64,000 nt of DNA, from assembly GCA_004764695.1 (NCBI GenBank), contig SMSO01000025.1, positions 4,132,862 to 4,196,861 on the forward strand, written 5' to 3'. Under the pieces are notes generated by a model. That model was not told the DNA's origin and made no database searches. It saw only the letters and a list, made by a program, of their open reading frames with translations. The translations under genes were made by a program, and so were the position numbers. This stretch comes from Schizochytrium sp. TIO01 (taxonomy: Eukaryota; Sar; Bigyra; Thraustochytrida; Thraustochytriidae). Shown in pieces: positions 22,387 through 32,927 of the stretch; the stretch's first letter is position 1; each line of letters starts with the position of its first letter.

Positions 22387-22436
22387 CCTAACCTCGCCTA
22401 ACCTCGCCTAACCTCGCCTAACCTAACCTAACCTGC
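22387..22436. repeat. Short telomere-like repeat (CCTAACCTCG / CCTAA)
   Basis: Three copies of CCTAACCTCG run into CCTAACCTAACCTAACCTG. The complementary strand reads as TTAGG-type units alternating with TTAGGCGAGG. This is an interstitial patch of only about 50 bp, so it may be a chance minisatellite rather than a former chromosome end. Confidence 0.7.
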
Positions 22437-22810
22437 CAAGCTCTCATGTCTGACAAATACTGTGTATTGGACTGACATCATACATTCATCCCTGCCTGTA
22501 TGCAGACCTGAAACCCCGATAACTCATATATCATCCTCTCTCTCTTTCTCCTGAGTTCGCCATCCTTGTCAGACTAACTCTGCACGCTTCACAGCACAAG
22601 CTACTCTGCAATAGGTTATGGGCCCAAGATACGCCAGGAAGACTCGAGCGGAGCAACTCGTTTCCTAGACTTCTTGAGATCAGAAGAACTCAACAGCAAA
22701 ATATCAAAACTTTCAGAACTTTCAGAAATACGACCGCCTATCAAAAAACTATATATCTATACAGTCCTCAAGAAAGTCAATATGATGGCAACAAGAAGAG
22801 CGATAAGCCC

Positions 22811-24244
22811 ATGAAGAACCAAAGAGCTGCGAATCAAGCGGCGAACACCCGGAACCATAATCGGGACTCTGAGGAAGAAGCCCGAGAGCTAAGGAACCAA
22901 AATCGGGACTCTGACGAAGAAGTACGAAAGCTAAAAGAACGGTTAGCAGTGTATGAAAAGCTTTATGAAGAAAGTCAGAAGACGAAGGATCATTCCAATG
23001 ACTCCGACCATGATGATGACTCAGAAGACTTGAATGACGACTCTTCGAGCAAACGCCAGTCTCGCTCACGTTCCTCATCCACAATCAAGGATCGTATTTC
23101 CGACACCTTAATTGATAAAATCAACAAGATTCCTATGGGATGTTCTCTAAAACAGATGGAAGCAACTGGGATGTCTGGTCGGATGGAGTGATCCGAACCA
23201 TGGAGAATAAAGGATGTAGTCCTGAAATCATTGAAGCTACAACTGATCCTCATCTGCAATATCAATTAGATAGTGCACTTTACACACTGATCAAAGTACA
23301 AGCTGGTCCCGAACTTCAACAGAAAATTCAAACCCGATGTGGTGAAATTCGTAGAAAACAAGGCCGGACAATCTGGTCAGAACCTCAACTTGAATTTGCC
23401 AAACCACCTGGTCTGAAGAATCTTCAAAAGACTGAAGCATTTCACAGATGTTTTCAAAATATCTTGATAACTCATTAAAGTCCATGAATGCATCAGAACT
23501 ACAAGAGTAGCTCCGGGAACTTCACGATCACAGATGCAGCCTGCAAGCCACGAGCATGACTTTCGATGATTATTTGTTTCTCACAAGTCTTTTACCGCGT
23601 GTTTATTGCAAGGGTGCGAAAATACGTTCAATCTATAAGCAAGTAGTGCGTCTCACTCACTACAGTGCAGACTTATATACTAAGTTACGAGAGGCTGACC
23701 CTGAGGTTGTTAGTCAATACTTAACTTTTGCCAGTACAGATTCTGCTGGACACACTGAACCACACATCTACAAGCAAAATCTTTTCATCCTTCCCGGAAC
23801 AAGTTCAAGCGTCAAAAACGACCTACATTTCAAAGCACCAATTCCGGGGGAGCACAACAACCCTTTTCACGAAGAGATAAATGCTCACATTGTGGTCTAT
23901 CGAACCATGAAGAGGCAAATTGCAGATACTTATCACAAACATATCCTATCTGCAACCGAGTTGGACATTGACCTTCTACCTGTCCCAACAAACCACCGAG
24001 TCAGAATCAGTCGAACAATAAACGAAGACGTTCCTCTTCAACACCAAATGTACTAGGTCTTGCAGTAACAAAATCCCTTTTTGAATATGGACCTTTCACA
24101 GGAAATTACACTGTTCAATTTCTGACGATCGATCATCTAAAGTCAGAACCGAAGTCAGTAGAGACAACTACAGAAAATTTCCTACTAGATTCTGAATATA
24201 ACGTGCTCAAAGCCGTGCCAGACTTCGTAGGTTCATTTTCGTAA
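22811..24244 (+). pseudogene. Decayed Ty1/copia-type gag-like fragment
   Basis: The reading starts with a charged coiled coil (Arg/Glu-rich, then an acidic Asp/Ser stretch). It then carries FSKTDGSNWDVWSDG, like the 'G-x-N-W/Y...W' opening of copia-type Gag, followed by a long helical region and a basic NNKRRRSSS tail. To follow it, the frame must shift near 23140, near 23450 and near 23990, and a stop interrupts it near 23508. No protease, integrase, reverse transcriptase or LTR could be seen. It lies between two tRNA sub-clusters, a common landing site for such elements. The family call is tentative; a decayed host gene is possible. Confidence 0.45.
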
Positions 24245-24442
24245 TCAGAGTGATCTATCAAGCTAAAATTGATCTCAGAAAATTGGAATCTTTCTGTTGC
24301 TAGACTCGGCGTCCATGATGAACTTCATAAAAAATAGACACTCTGCTACTGTAGCTATTAGTAGCTTCTGAAATCCTAAAGCAAAGAATCACCAACAATA
24401 TGCACAATGTTGCGCTAGTAAGTTATGCCTCCTATCTTTTCT

Positions 24443-24927
24443 CTACCACACCTGTAACTTCCGTATGTAGCCAGCATTACGGCATAGTGCTCTGTGTGGC
24501 TTTCGCTCTAGCAGAATCTTTGAAAATCGTTGTACTGCCAACTGATCCATTAATTCTTTTTGTTCTAAGGAAGCATTAATGTACTCCATTCCATTTAGCC
24601 AATCATTTGGCTCTTTGTGTCTCGCAACTATTTCGAAGCTCACTCCTTCGTCACTAGCTACGTTGACTATAATATGATCCCTGGCCAAAAAGAACCTTCT
24701 GATTATCCGTGTCGAGCTCCTTAAACGCAGGCTTTTGATTGCCTTTCCACCCCATCAATCAAACCATCACAATTTTCTTGGTGCTTGAGTCGGCATGCAA
24801 CTTTAGTGCGCACGTGTTTCAAGAACCCTTTTTTCTTTCTTCTTGACGAGAACTCTTTAATGTTCTCTTGCAGATTCTGTACACTGTCTATCAGAGGGCT
24901 CGGACCTGAAAGAGTGGACTTTCTCAA
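24443..24927 (-). other. Two short minus-strand frames, unidentified
   Basis: Frames at 24443-24688 (81 codons, TTG-started) and 24721-24927 (68 codons) lie end to end on the minus strand in different frames. They look mildly coding-like but show no motif. They may be remains of one decayed gene or chance frames. Confidence 0.2.
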
Positions 24928-25082
24928 GTTTTACGCAAGCGACTAGATGCTTTTTTCCAATGTAGAAGTAGTTTTCGTTTCACTTTATGCTGCACGCGCT
25001 GGTGATTACCATGTTAGTTTCACTAAAAAAGTTAAAAAAAAAGAGTACGCACCACACAATCGACGATTTTCTTCTCTTATTA

Positions 25083-25154
25083 TGGACACTCGGAGAATTG
25101 AACTCCGGACCTCCCGCATGCTAAGCGGGCGCTCTGCCACTGAGCTAAGCGCCC
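25083..25154 (-). tRNA. trnA(AGC): tRNA-Ala (AGC), cluster 3 copy 1
   Basis: GGCA D-loop variant. Unlike most copies it has no T-run directly downstream; the first strong tracts (T9 at 25034-25042 and T6 at 25025-25030) lie about 40 nt beyond the gene, so its precursor may carry a longer trailer. Confidence 0.96.
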
Positions 25155-25248
25155 AAGATTTGAAGATGACGGAGATTATTCAGTAATTCAATATGACTTG
25201 AATTTCACAAATTCTTTACTTTTAAAAATAGAAACACATCAAAAAAAT

Positions 25249-25320
25249 TGGACACTCGGAGAATTGAACTCCGGACCTCCCGCATGCTAAGCGGGCGCTC
25301 TGCCACTGAGCTAAGCGCCC
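25249..25320 (-). tRNA. trnA(AGC): tRNA-Ala (AGC), cluster 3 copy 2
   Basis: GGCA D-loop variant, an exact copy of the 25083 gene together with its upstream spacer. T7 terminator tract at 25241-25247. Confidence 0.97.
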
Positions 25321-25414
25321 AAGATTTGAAGATGACGGAGATTATTCAGTAATTCAATATGACTTGAATTTCACAAATTCTTTACTTTTAAAAATAGAAA
25401 CACATCAAAAAAAT

Positions 25415-25486
25415 TGGACACTCGGAGAATTGAACTCCGGACCTCCCGCATGCTAAGCGGGCGCTCTACCACTGAGCTAAGCGCCC
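25415..25486 (-). tRNA. trnA(AGC): tRNA-Ala (AGC), cluster 3 copy 3
   Basis: GGTA D-loop type. T7 terminator tract at 25407-25413. Its upstream flank belongs to the 'TTTTGGTTGTTG' spacer family (family A). Confidence 0.97.
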
Positions 25487-25583
25487 ATTTTGGTTGTTGG
25501 AAATATTTTCCAGTAGACATTATATTGCATTATGAGATTTTTTCTTTAAAAAAACAGTTAATTCAACATGATAAAAAAAAAAT

Positions 25584-25655
25584 TGGACACTCGGAGAATT
25601 GAACTCCGGACCTCCCGCATGCTAAGCGGGCGCTCTACCACTGAGCTAAGCGCCC
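25584..25655 (-). tRNA. trnA(AGC): tRNA-Ala (AGC), cluster 3 copy 4
   Basis: GGTA D-loop type with a long T10 terminator tract at 25573-25582. Confidence 0.97.
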
Positions 25656-25755
25656 AATTTTGGTTGGTGTGGCGAAAATTTCAATAGACGATATATCCCA
25701 CTTTAAGGTCTTCAGATTCAAAAAATAGATTTCATCCAACATGATGAAAAAGAAA

Positions 25756-25827
25756 TGGACACTCGGAGAATTGAACTCCGGACCTCCCGCATGCTAAGCG
25801 GGCGCTCTACCACTGAGCTAAGCGCCC
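25756..25827 (-). tRNA. trnA(AGC): tRNA-Ala (AGC), cluster 3 copy 5
   Basis: GGTA D-loop type; T5 terminator tract at 25747-25751. Its upstream spacer is nearly identical to that of the 25584 gene (two base differences), giving a second tandem duplication with a 172-bp period. Confidence 0.97.
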
Positions 25828-25927
25828 AATTTCGGTTGGTGTGGCGAAAATTTCAATAGACGATATATCCCACTTTAAGGTCTTCAGATTCAAAAAAAAG
25901 ATTTCATCCAACATGATGAAAAAGAAA

Positions 25928-25999
25928 TGGACACTCGGAGAATTGAACTCCGGACCTCCCGCATGCTAAGCGGGCGCTCTACCACTGAGCTAAGCGCCC
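25928..25999 (-). tRNA. trnA(AGC): tRNA-Ala (AGC), cluster 3 copy 6
   Basis: GGTA D-loop type; T5 terminator tract at 25919-25923. Its upstream flank restarts with the AAGATTTGAAGATGA string of spacer family B and then diverges. Confidence 0.97.
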
Positions 26000-26722
26000 A
26001 AGATTTGAAGATGAAGTTAAGTCGGTGAAAGAATATTATATATTTGAATCTGTAACTTGAGGCACCACGTCTGCTAAGGGCTAAATGTACAATATCAAAT
26101 TATAAATCATGAATTTGTATTCTTCAGTGGTTTAACAAAGGCTTTCATACAATGATTAGTATTTAATGACCCAAAAGAAATAAAACCATTTTACAAGTGT
26201 ACCGAATACTTGTCTTATACATTCAAAACTGATATAACATTTTCCTCGTCTTGGCAGAACAGCCAAGGGAGCATGCATAGCCTGAGAGTTCCTTACTTTT
26301 AAAACATGAATCAACACCTCATGCAAGCAAAACACCAAACGCCAAAGCAAAAATAATTGTGTAATGGGGCTAGGACAGCATGTTTACTTGTATCAGAATG
26401 AGCTTTACCCTGACAAAACGAACAGTATCTGACCGTGACTGGTACGAGTCATTTTTATCATTTGTTCATTTATTTTTTAAGCATGCCGGGACAGATGTAT
26501 CGCCACACTTGTGGCGCTGCAATCTTTACGTACATCTCCTCTAAAGACCACTCAAGATAAACAAACACCTTGTGTTCAATGCATTGTTTTGTTCTTTTAT
26601 TATTCTCAATTTTTAATGGTAGCTGAAATTATGTTGTTTGATATTTTAAGAGTATACATTATTACAAAAAAAAAAAATATTAAAAAAGGTAATATATGTA
26701 TATATATATTCGTCACCATGTT
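26000..26722. other. Intergenic spacer within the tRNA region
   Basis: No gene is seen. The right end (26660-26720) is AT-rich and holds the distant T-runs downstream of the 26723 tRNA gene. Confidence 0.5.
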
Positions 26723-26794
26723 TGGACACTCGGAGAATTGAACTCCGGACCTCCCGCATGCTAAGCGGGCGCTCTGCCACTGAGCTAAGCGCCC
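26723..26794 (-). tRNA. trnA(AGC): tRNA-Ala (AGC), cluster 4 copy 1
   Basis: GGCA D-loop variant. The nearest T6 tract (26682-26687) is about 35 nt past the 3' end, with only a TA-rich stretch in between. Confidence 0.96.
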
Positions 26795-27305
26795 AATCTT
26801 CGAACAAGATGCTTTCGGATGTTGCAAACCTGTTGTTCTAGCTAGAGATTCCATAGAAGAAAAAAAAAATAAAAAAATATCAAGGGTACATGTTTTGGAA
26901 TAAAATAGAGAAATAGACATCCGGAGATCAGGTACTTGTGCGGTCCCGATTTGCTGTAGATGTTGATACCCTGGTCATATTCCAATGATGAATAAGTCTT
27001 CTCTTGATGTTTGGAAAAGAGAGACAGCTTCTATGACTGGTGAATCACAGTTATTGATTATGTCAGCATGTCTACCAGAAGCATGAGAACCACCAAACCA
27101 CTGGCACCCACCACAGAAGTTTGAAAAAATAAAATTTGTTCGAAGTTGAAATTATTATTGGTATTTTTATTAACCTATCAGATATATAAATAAATGCTCT
27201 ATATTGCTAAGATACATATTAAACTATATAGGCATATACATACCTTCTTTTGTGTGTAATATTTAATATTTTAAAAAAAGAGTTTAGTTTCCCATGAATT
27301 CAAGT

Positions 27306-27377
27306 TGGACACTCGGAGAATTGAACTCCGGACCTCCCGCATGCTAAGCGGGCGCTCTGCCACTGAGCTAAGCGCCC
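27306..27377 (-). tRNA. trnA(AGC): tRNA-Ala (AGC), cluster 4 copy 2
   Basis: GGCA D-loop variant. The T7 tract at 27273-27279 lies about 26 nt downstream. Its upstream spacer matches family B (ATCAGATGAC, then TTCAATAT). Confidence 0.96.
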
Positions 27378-27485
27378 AATTCTATCAGATGACAATAACT
27401 TCTCAGTGATTCAATATCAAATGATTTTTACACTTCTTCCACTTTAAAAAAAAGTAACTCATTAAAGAGTAAACTCAAAAAGATA

Positions 27486-27557
27486 TGGACACTCGGAGAA
27501 TTGAACTCCGGACCTCCCGCATGCTAAGCGGGCGCTCTACCACTGAGCTAAGCGCCC
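27486..27557 (-). tRNA. trnA(AGC): tRNA-Ala (AGC), cluster 4 copy 3
   Basis: GGTA D-loop type. T5 terminator tract at 27477-27481. Confidence 0.97.
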
Positions 27558-30500
27558 ATGTATGATCTGAATGTTCTGATTGAATTTGATAATCAAATAT
27601 AAAGGTATTCCAGATTCCTATATACTACACATTTTACATCGATGAGTGTACACGATGAGGAATCAGGTCGGCTCATACAGCTAGTGTTTTATCAATAGGT
27701 AAGAGTTAGACCTTAGAATTGTAGATCAGTACAAACAAAGCTACACTATTCATGTTTGCTTAACAAATATGCTTTTTTATACCACTCACTCAATATTAAT
27801 TGGATTGAATTTGAGTTTAGTGCGTCCCAAGGATGCTCCAAATGCAGTACGTACTGAGAATGCTCGTTGAGCGATATACCTACCTGTGGTTTCCTTCTAT
27901 TGGTCTCGGAAATGCACTCTCACAGTCGTCTTCCACTTGTGATATCTCTCAGTCTCATGTTATAGCAAAACGCTGGGTGCTATCGGCGAATGCTTGAGTA
28001 TGAAACCAGATGCTTGTCAACCTGAAAAAGACTCAGCAGGCTTTCTGAACTGAAGTTCGTAGCCTTCTCGCCCAGAATTTAACCTTTCAATGTGCATTTG
28101 TTCGTATCGAATCCTATACCTAAGAGCGACAGTATTCGTTTTGATGGAACAAAAGAGTTTTGGTTATTCTATTTCGTCTGTCATTAACGCAGGTTTCAAA
28201 TTTCTAAACCCTATTGAAAATGTCTATAGGCTGTGACCGTGGATTCCTTGACTAATCCATCACGTATCAGGGTTATTCTAGCCTTAACTCTAAACATAGC
28301 CTTGTTTCGAAGTCTATACTCCAATAGATAGAAAGATCATTTTCGCAATCGTGTCCTCCTGAATAGGGCAGTGGGCGTCATGTCCATGGTAAAGATGTCA
28401 TTTTATAAGTAACGTCAGATATAAACTGATTTGCGTTCGCTTCTTCGTTATCCTCAGCGGAAGGATTAGAAACAAGCTCCTGAAGTTTACTCAATATCCA
28501 ACATTAAAAGATTCATGCTGCTCAGCATGGTTTTCGAAAACTTCGACAGTATACAATGTATGTATAAAGCTTGTTTTCTTTGGTCTCACTCCTGGAAATG
28601 TGCAATATGATATGATGCAAATGAAGAGCTGATTCATTTAAAAGGTTCTCCATCATATAATCAACTGCCGTCAAGAGCTTGGTATTTGAAAATTGTTGAT
28701 GCCAACAATTGAACTGCTTGACAATCACCAATAGGCTTGATGCGAAGAATGGATGCCTGACAGGCTGCTTTATATTGTTGTGGAAGTGCAACTGACTCGT
28801 ATGAATCGAGGTGCTTTCTGATGACCCCATGAAGGATATCATTTTATATGGGGACGAACGTGAATCGCAAGAAGCTCGTACTGCGTCGAAGCATACCCTT
28901 CTGACAACAGAGCGCTTTAGAGTGATCTATTGTGTAGGATTTCCTGAAAGTCGTTCCGGGCTTTTGCCAGACTTTTACCCCCACGGAGATCTTTTGGCCT
29001 TGGAACACTGAATTCAGACAAGCTAAACTCATAGACTCAACTATAATGGTGAGCCTCCTTTTTAACCTCACAATGTTCTGTCTTTGAGTATGCGGCAAGT
29101 TTCCACAAATCAGTCAGCTTCTTTAGAAGTTGACTTTGGGTTCAATGCTTGACATCCAATATCCAATGTAACGTATGAGCTGGACGGATGAATGATGCGT
29201 GCAGCATTGCTAGCAATTGTTTTGAAGACATTCTTTATGCAGACTGCGCTGGAGATAAGAGTGAGTCACGGCCAGATAAATATCGTCCTACAAGGGGTGA
29301 GACTCGCACTAATATCCTGAAATAACTAGAAAGCAGCACAGTGGTCATCGACTACGGCGCTCCACGAGTTCAATGGGCAGATGCTGACAAGCTCAACCTT
29401 CTTTAAGGGGGCGAGTGGCGCATCTATTGCTTTAGCCTGGGTTTTGCGAAGACCGGCATTCTCAGAACTTCGTTCTTTCGGATGAATTCTTTGATTCTAT
29501 ATATTTAAAACACTTCCATCATTGTTTTCTGTAAAGGTTGTTCTTGACCCAGTTTTACCACTCAAGACATGGTTTGTTTCTTTGCTAGTTATGTCAACTG
29601 CAGCGAGCTTCCAGGGCGAAACAAACACTTTGTTGAGGCGAGGCACAGAAAATGCTCTATGGTTTCAAGTTGAATCGACTTTGGCGTCATTGTTGAGGCT
29701 TGGTGCTGGGATTTCTGCTATTCACACTCTTGGGTCTAGACCCTGCGCTGCTCAAATGACACCTCGTGCTCAGGATAATTGCATTCAGAACGCGATCATA
29801 AACCACAACGATTTCATCGGCATTCAGTGACCTTACAGGCGCATGTAAAACCCATGTCCTACTCTATTTTATGCATCAGCCACTTTTTTTAACATGCGCA
29901 GCACCTCTAAGAATCTGTCTTCGATTGTTTAACCAAAACAATCAACCTTATTCAAGGTGACCATGGCGAGGCATATTAATTGACTGCCCACTTATCAGGC
30001 GTAATTTTTAGCAACGTCTAGCACTGGTTTGTGCCACTCGACGGGATAACGTGCCGTTGTCAGTTAAGTAATGAGTATTCTAAAAGGGCCAATGGACCAG
30101 CAATTGACCATACCAGCTCACTCGGGGCTACATCTTACACTACCAACCCCCACCCCAAGCAGGAAAGCAGGAACTATAAATTATAAGGTTCTCAAGTCTA
30201 CCACTTTCTCACGTTCCGTATTTCTTATTTATTCTTTTAATTTTTATAATACCTTTTTTAATATTAAAATAAAGTAATTAAATGACGCCTGAGAAATTAT
30301 TAATAAAATAATAATAATAATAAATTCTTTTTAAAATTCATTTTTAAACTTTAAATCAACAAATATATTTAGTCACTCTATCTATATTAATTTTTTGTAG
30401 TTCTCCCTAGTTGAAAGCTTTAATGATCTATACTGTTAGTCTACGGAAGTCTGTCCTAAGAATATCATTGTCTTCAATCGAGGTTTTCACTTTTGCGAAG

Positions 30501-30591
30501 ATTTACGTCAGAAGTATTCCTGTCGATACTCATCATAATTCTATTATCTCTATTCTTTATATTGGTGTACTGGAGATTGAAATGCTATATT
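27558..30591. other. 3-kb gap between tRNA clusters, no gene supported
   Basis: Frames of 66-106 codons occur (28522-28842 minus, 28844-29098 minus, 29522-29830 plus), but none has a domain, signal or compositional sign of a gene. From 30230 on the sequence is AT-rich. It may hold decayed elements too old to recognise by eye. Confidence 0.45.
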
Positions 30592-30663
30592 GGGCGCTTA
30601 GCTCAGTGGCAGAGTGTCTGCTTCGCATGCAGAATGTCCAGGGTTCAATTCCCTGAGTGTCCA
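30592..30663 (+). tRNA. trnA(CGC): tRNA-Ala (CGC), copy 1
   Basis: Same acceptor stem and G3:U70 pair as the AGC genes, but with anticodon loop TTCGCAT (anticodon CGC), anticodon stem TCTGC/GCAGA and T-stem AGGG/CCCT. GGCA D-loop. The first T5 tract is at 30677-30681. It should read GCG codons. Confidence 0.96.
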
Positions 30664-30755
30664 TAAATTTCTTTACTTTTTACTTTAAAAAGTTTTTACA
30701 TTCCACGATTTTGCGATAGTTTAGGTATCTGCGTAGGATTTTCATTCAATATCTT

Positions 30756-30827
30756 GGGCGCTTAGCTCAGTGGCAGAGTGTCTGCTTCGCATGCAGAATG
30801 TCCAGGGTTCAATTCCCTGAGTGTCCA
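30756..30827 (+). tRNA. trnA(CGC): tRNA-Ala (CGC), copy 2
   Basis: Identical in body to the 30592 gene. T5 terminator tract at 30831-30835. Confidence 0.96.
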
Positions 30828-30920
30828 TTCTTTTTGTAGTTTCTATCTATGTTTTTAACATAAGAAAGTTAGCAAAGTATAAATTATCTATTGCCAAGTC
30901 CTCCTTCAACAACCAAACTA

Positions 30921-30992
30921 GGGCGCTTAGCTCAGTGGTAGAGCGCCCGCTTAGCATGCGGGAGGTCCGGAGTTCAATTCTCCGAGTGTCCA
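30921..30992 (+). tRNA. trnA(AGC): tRNA-Ala (AGC), plus-strand copy 1
   Basis: Body identical to the GGTA type of the minus-strand clusters. T5 terminator tract at 30999-31003. Confidence 0.97.
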
Positions 30993-31091
30993 TTTATCTT
31001 TTTCTTCTGGACAAAATGTTCTTTTAGAATTTGAATATCCCATCACGGTATATATTGTCTACTCCAAATTTGTACCATCAAGAACGAAATT

Positions 31092-31163
31092 GGGCGCTTA
31101 GCTCAGTGGTAGAGCGCCCGCTTAGCATGCGGGAGGTCCGGAGTTCAATTCTCCGAGTGTCCA
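31092..31163 (+). tRNA. trnA(AGC): tRNA-Ala (AGC), plus-strand copy 2
   Basis: GGTA D-loop type, 171 bp after the previous gene. T5 terminator tract at 31168-31172. Confidence 0.97.
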
Positions 31164-31684
31164 TCTCTTTTTCGAACTTTCTCGTTGTTACTCTATTTTT
31201 ATATACACATATATAGGATATAATTTTTTATTTTTGTTTTTTAACTTTTGTTCTTTTTCTTTAAGTTGAAAGTCACTGAACAGACTAATATTTTGTTGTT
31301 GTTACGTTGTGTTACCTAGGAAGGTTAACGAAACGTGGCTTCTAGCCTTGAACTTTGCACAGCATAACAACCTCCCACTTAAGAAAAGACTTAACACCTG
31401 CATTTCCATCAAAGTTGACAGGACGTTTTGTTTGATGGTCATAAACTCCAAGAGTGAACGTTGTTATTCCAGAGAATTCTTTGTAAAAGTAGGAACAAAT
31501 TCATCTTTGCTGTTTCTAATTGGAGGCACGGTTAGGGTCTAAAATAAGACTGTCACTAACTAATTGGATAGCGGGTCTTTTAATTTAAAAAAATAGATGA
31601 AAGTGACACATCTCAGAACCCCATCGTCTCATTTCGAAAAGAATGAACTTAATTAACATACCTGAAAAGGAGTAAAAAGTACAC
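31164..31684. other. Spacer at the strand switch of the tRNA genes
   Basis: The tRNA genes are on the plus strand to the left and on the minus strand to the right, so transcription converges here. A 77-codon frame at 31309-31542 has no recognised features. Confidence 0.5.
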
Positions 31685-31756
31685 TGGACACTCAGGGAAT
31701 TGAACCCTGGACATTCTGCATGCGAAGCAGACACTCTACCACTGAGCTAAGCGCCC
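31685..31756 (-). tRNA. trnA(CGC): tRNA-Ala (CGC), copy 3
   Basis: A reverse-orientation copy of the 30592/30756 type, but with the GGTA D-loop. T5 terminator tract at 31674-31678. Confidence 0.96.
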
Positions 31757-31847
31757 AAGATATTGAATGAAAATCCTATGCAGATACCTAAACTATCGCA
31801 AAATCGCGGAATGTAAAAACTTTTTAAAGTAAAAAGTAAAAGGTTTA

Positions 31848-31919
31848 TGGACACTCAGGGAATTGAACCCTGGACATTCTGCATGCGAAGCAGACACTCT
31901 GCCACTGAGCTAAGCGCCC
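31848..31919 (-). tRNA. trnA(CGC): tRNA-Ala (CGC), copy 4
   Basis: GGCA D-loop, body identical to the 30592 gene. T5 terminator tract at 31831-31835. Confidence 0.96.
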
Positions 31920-32182
31920 AATATGACATCTATTTGTCAAGTGGACGTATATATAATATCTATATTTGGATGTTTATGCAAATAAGATTTTATTAAAAAA
32001 AAACCTGCCTACTAGTAGTTTTTAGATTCGAAACAATGATTAAAACTAATTCTCCACTGCCAATTGGATGAAAACTCGCGCATATGTATATAACAATTGC
32101 GAAATTGAAGACAATGCTGTAAGAATGGCTATTCTCTCATCATCAATATGATGATGAGGGGGGGAAATATTTCAAAAAGAAT

Positions 32183-32254
32183 TGGACACTCGGAGAATTG
32201 AACTCCGGACCTCCCGCATGCTAAGCGGGCGCTCTACCACTGAGCTAAGCGCCC
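32183..32254 (-). tRNA. trnA(AGC): tRNA-Ala (AGC), cluster 5 copy 1
   Basis: GGTA D-loop type; T5 terminator tract at 32174-32178. The upstream flank again belongs to the 'TTTGGTTGTTGAAGG' spacer family seen at 20050 and 25487. Confidence 0.97.
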
Positions 32255-32352
32255 TAGTTTGGTTGTTGAAGGAAGACTTGGAGTAGACATTATATTGAGT
32301 AATGAGGTATTCAAACTCAATAAGAACATTTCGCATACCAGAAAAAAAGAAA

Positions 32353-32424
32353 TGGACACTCGGAGAATTGAACTCCGGACCTCCCGCATGCTAAGCGGGC
32401 GCTCTACCACTGAGCTAAGCGCCC
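32353..32424 (-). tRNA. trnA(AGC): tRNA-Ala (AGC), cluster 5 copy 2
   Basis: GGTA D-loop type; T7 terminator tract at 32342-32348. It is the last of the 26 alanine genes in the window. Confidence 0.97.
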
Positions 32425-32927
32425 TATTCTGGTTGATGTCCATCTTCTTTGGTATGATGAATATAAACATTACATTGTCAAAGTGCACAAATTATACACT
32501 CACTACTTTTTCCGAAGAGGCTCAATCCATTCTCTTTTTTAATTGAAAGTTTTATTCAAGCATTTAGAGCTTTAAAGCGCCTGCTCTTCCGCACCGAAAC
32601 TCTTTATGGCATGCTTCATATGAACAATATCCTACTTCTTTTGAAGAACGTGCTGCACAAGGATGCCAGTGTGGCTTCAGGAGCGAAGCTCTTGTGAGCG
32701 TCAGCAGTTGAACATATATGTTGCAAATAGGTGTTACTATAGCAATAATTCAAGCATCCTTGCAGAGCTAGTCAGCTGGATTTGTGAGTCTGTGCTGGTG
32801 CAAACAAACAAACCTGGAATGCCCAAAGCTTGGGTTAGTTGAATGAAATCGCGTGCGGGATCCCTTCAAGGTCCGTGAGGCAAGGAGAATTGAGGAATCG
32901 TCGACTGCCTTACACTTAAACGAGACT
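32425..32927. other. Spacer and 5' flank of the hydrolase gene
   Basis: The frame of the following gene is open upstream to 32853 but has no ATG there. An ATG at 32843 in another frame is followed by a GT-containing CAAGGTCCGTGAG string, so a short spliced 5' exon is possible. Confidence 0.4.

Larger units (their letters stand above)
25083..25414. repeat. Exact 166-bp tandem duplication (tRNA plus spacer)
   Basis: The unit 25083-25248 (tRNA gene plus 94-bp family B spacer) recurs at 25249-25414 with no difference that I can find. A third tRNA begins in register at 25415, but with the other D-loop type and a different upstream spacer. The lack of divergence in the non-genic spacer points to a very recent duplication or to gene conversion. 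Confidence 0.93.
30588..30827 (+). repeat. Left arm of an inverted duplication (CGC tRNA pair)
   Basis: This segment (two tRNA-Ala-CGC genes and their 92-bp spacer) reappears in reverse orientation at 31685-31923. The spacer differs at only about five positions. The arms are about 240 bp long and are separated by about 860 bp holding two AGC genes. Confidence 0.92.
31685..31923 (-). repeat. Right arm of the inverted duplication (CGC tRNA pair)
   Basis: The reverse complement of 30588-30827, including both tRNA genes and the spacer between them. The inner flanks of the two arms do not match. Confidence 0.92.
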
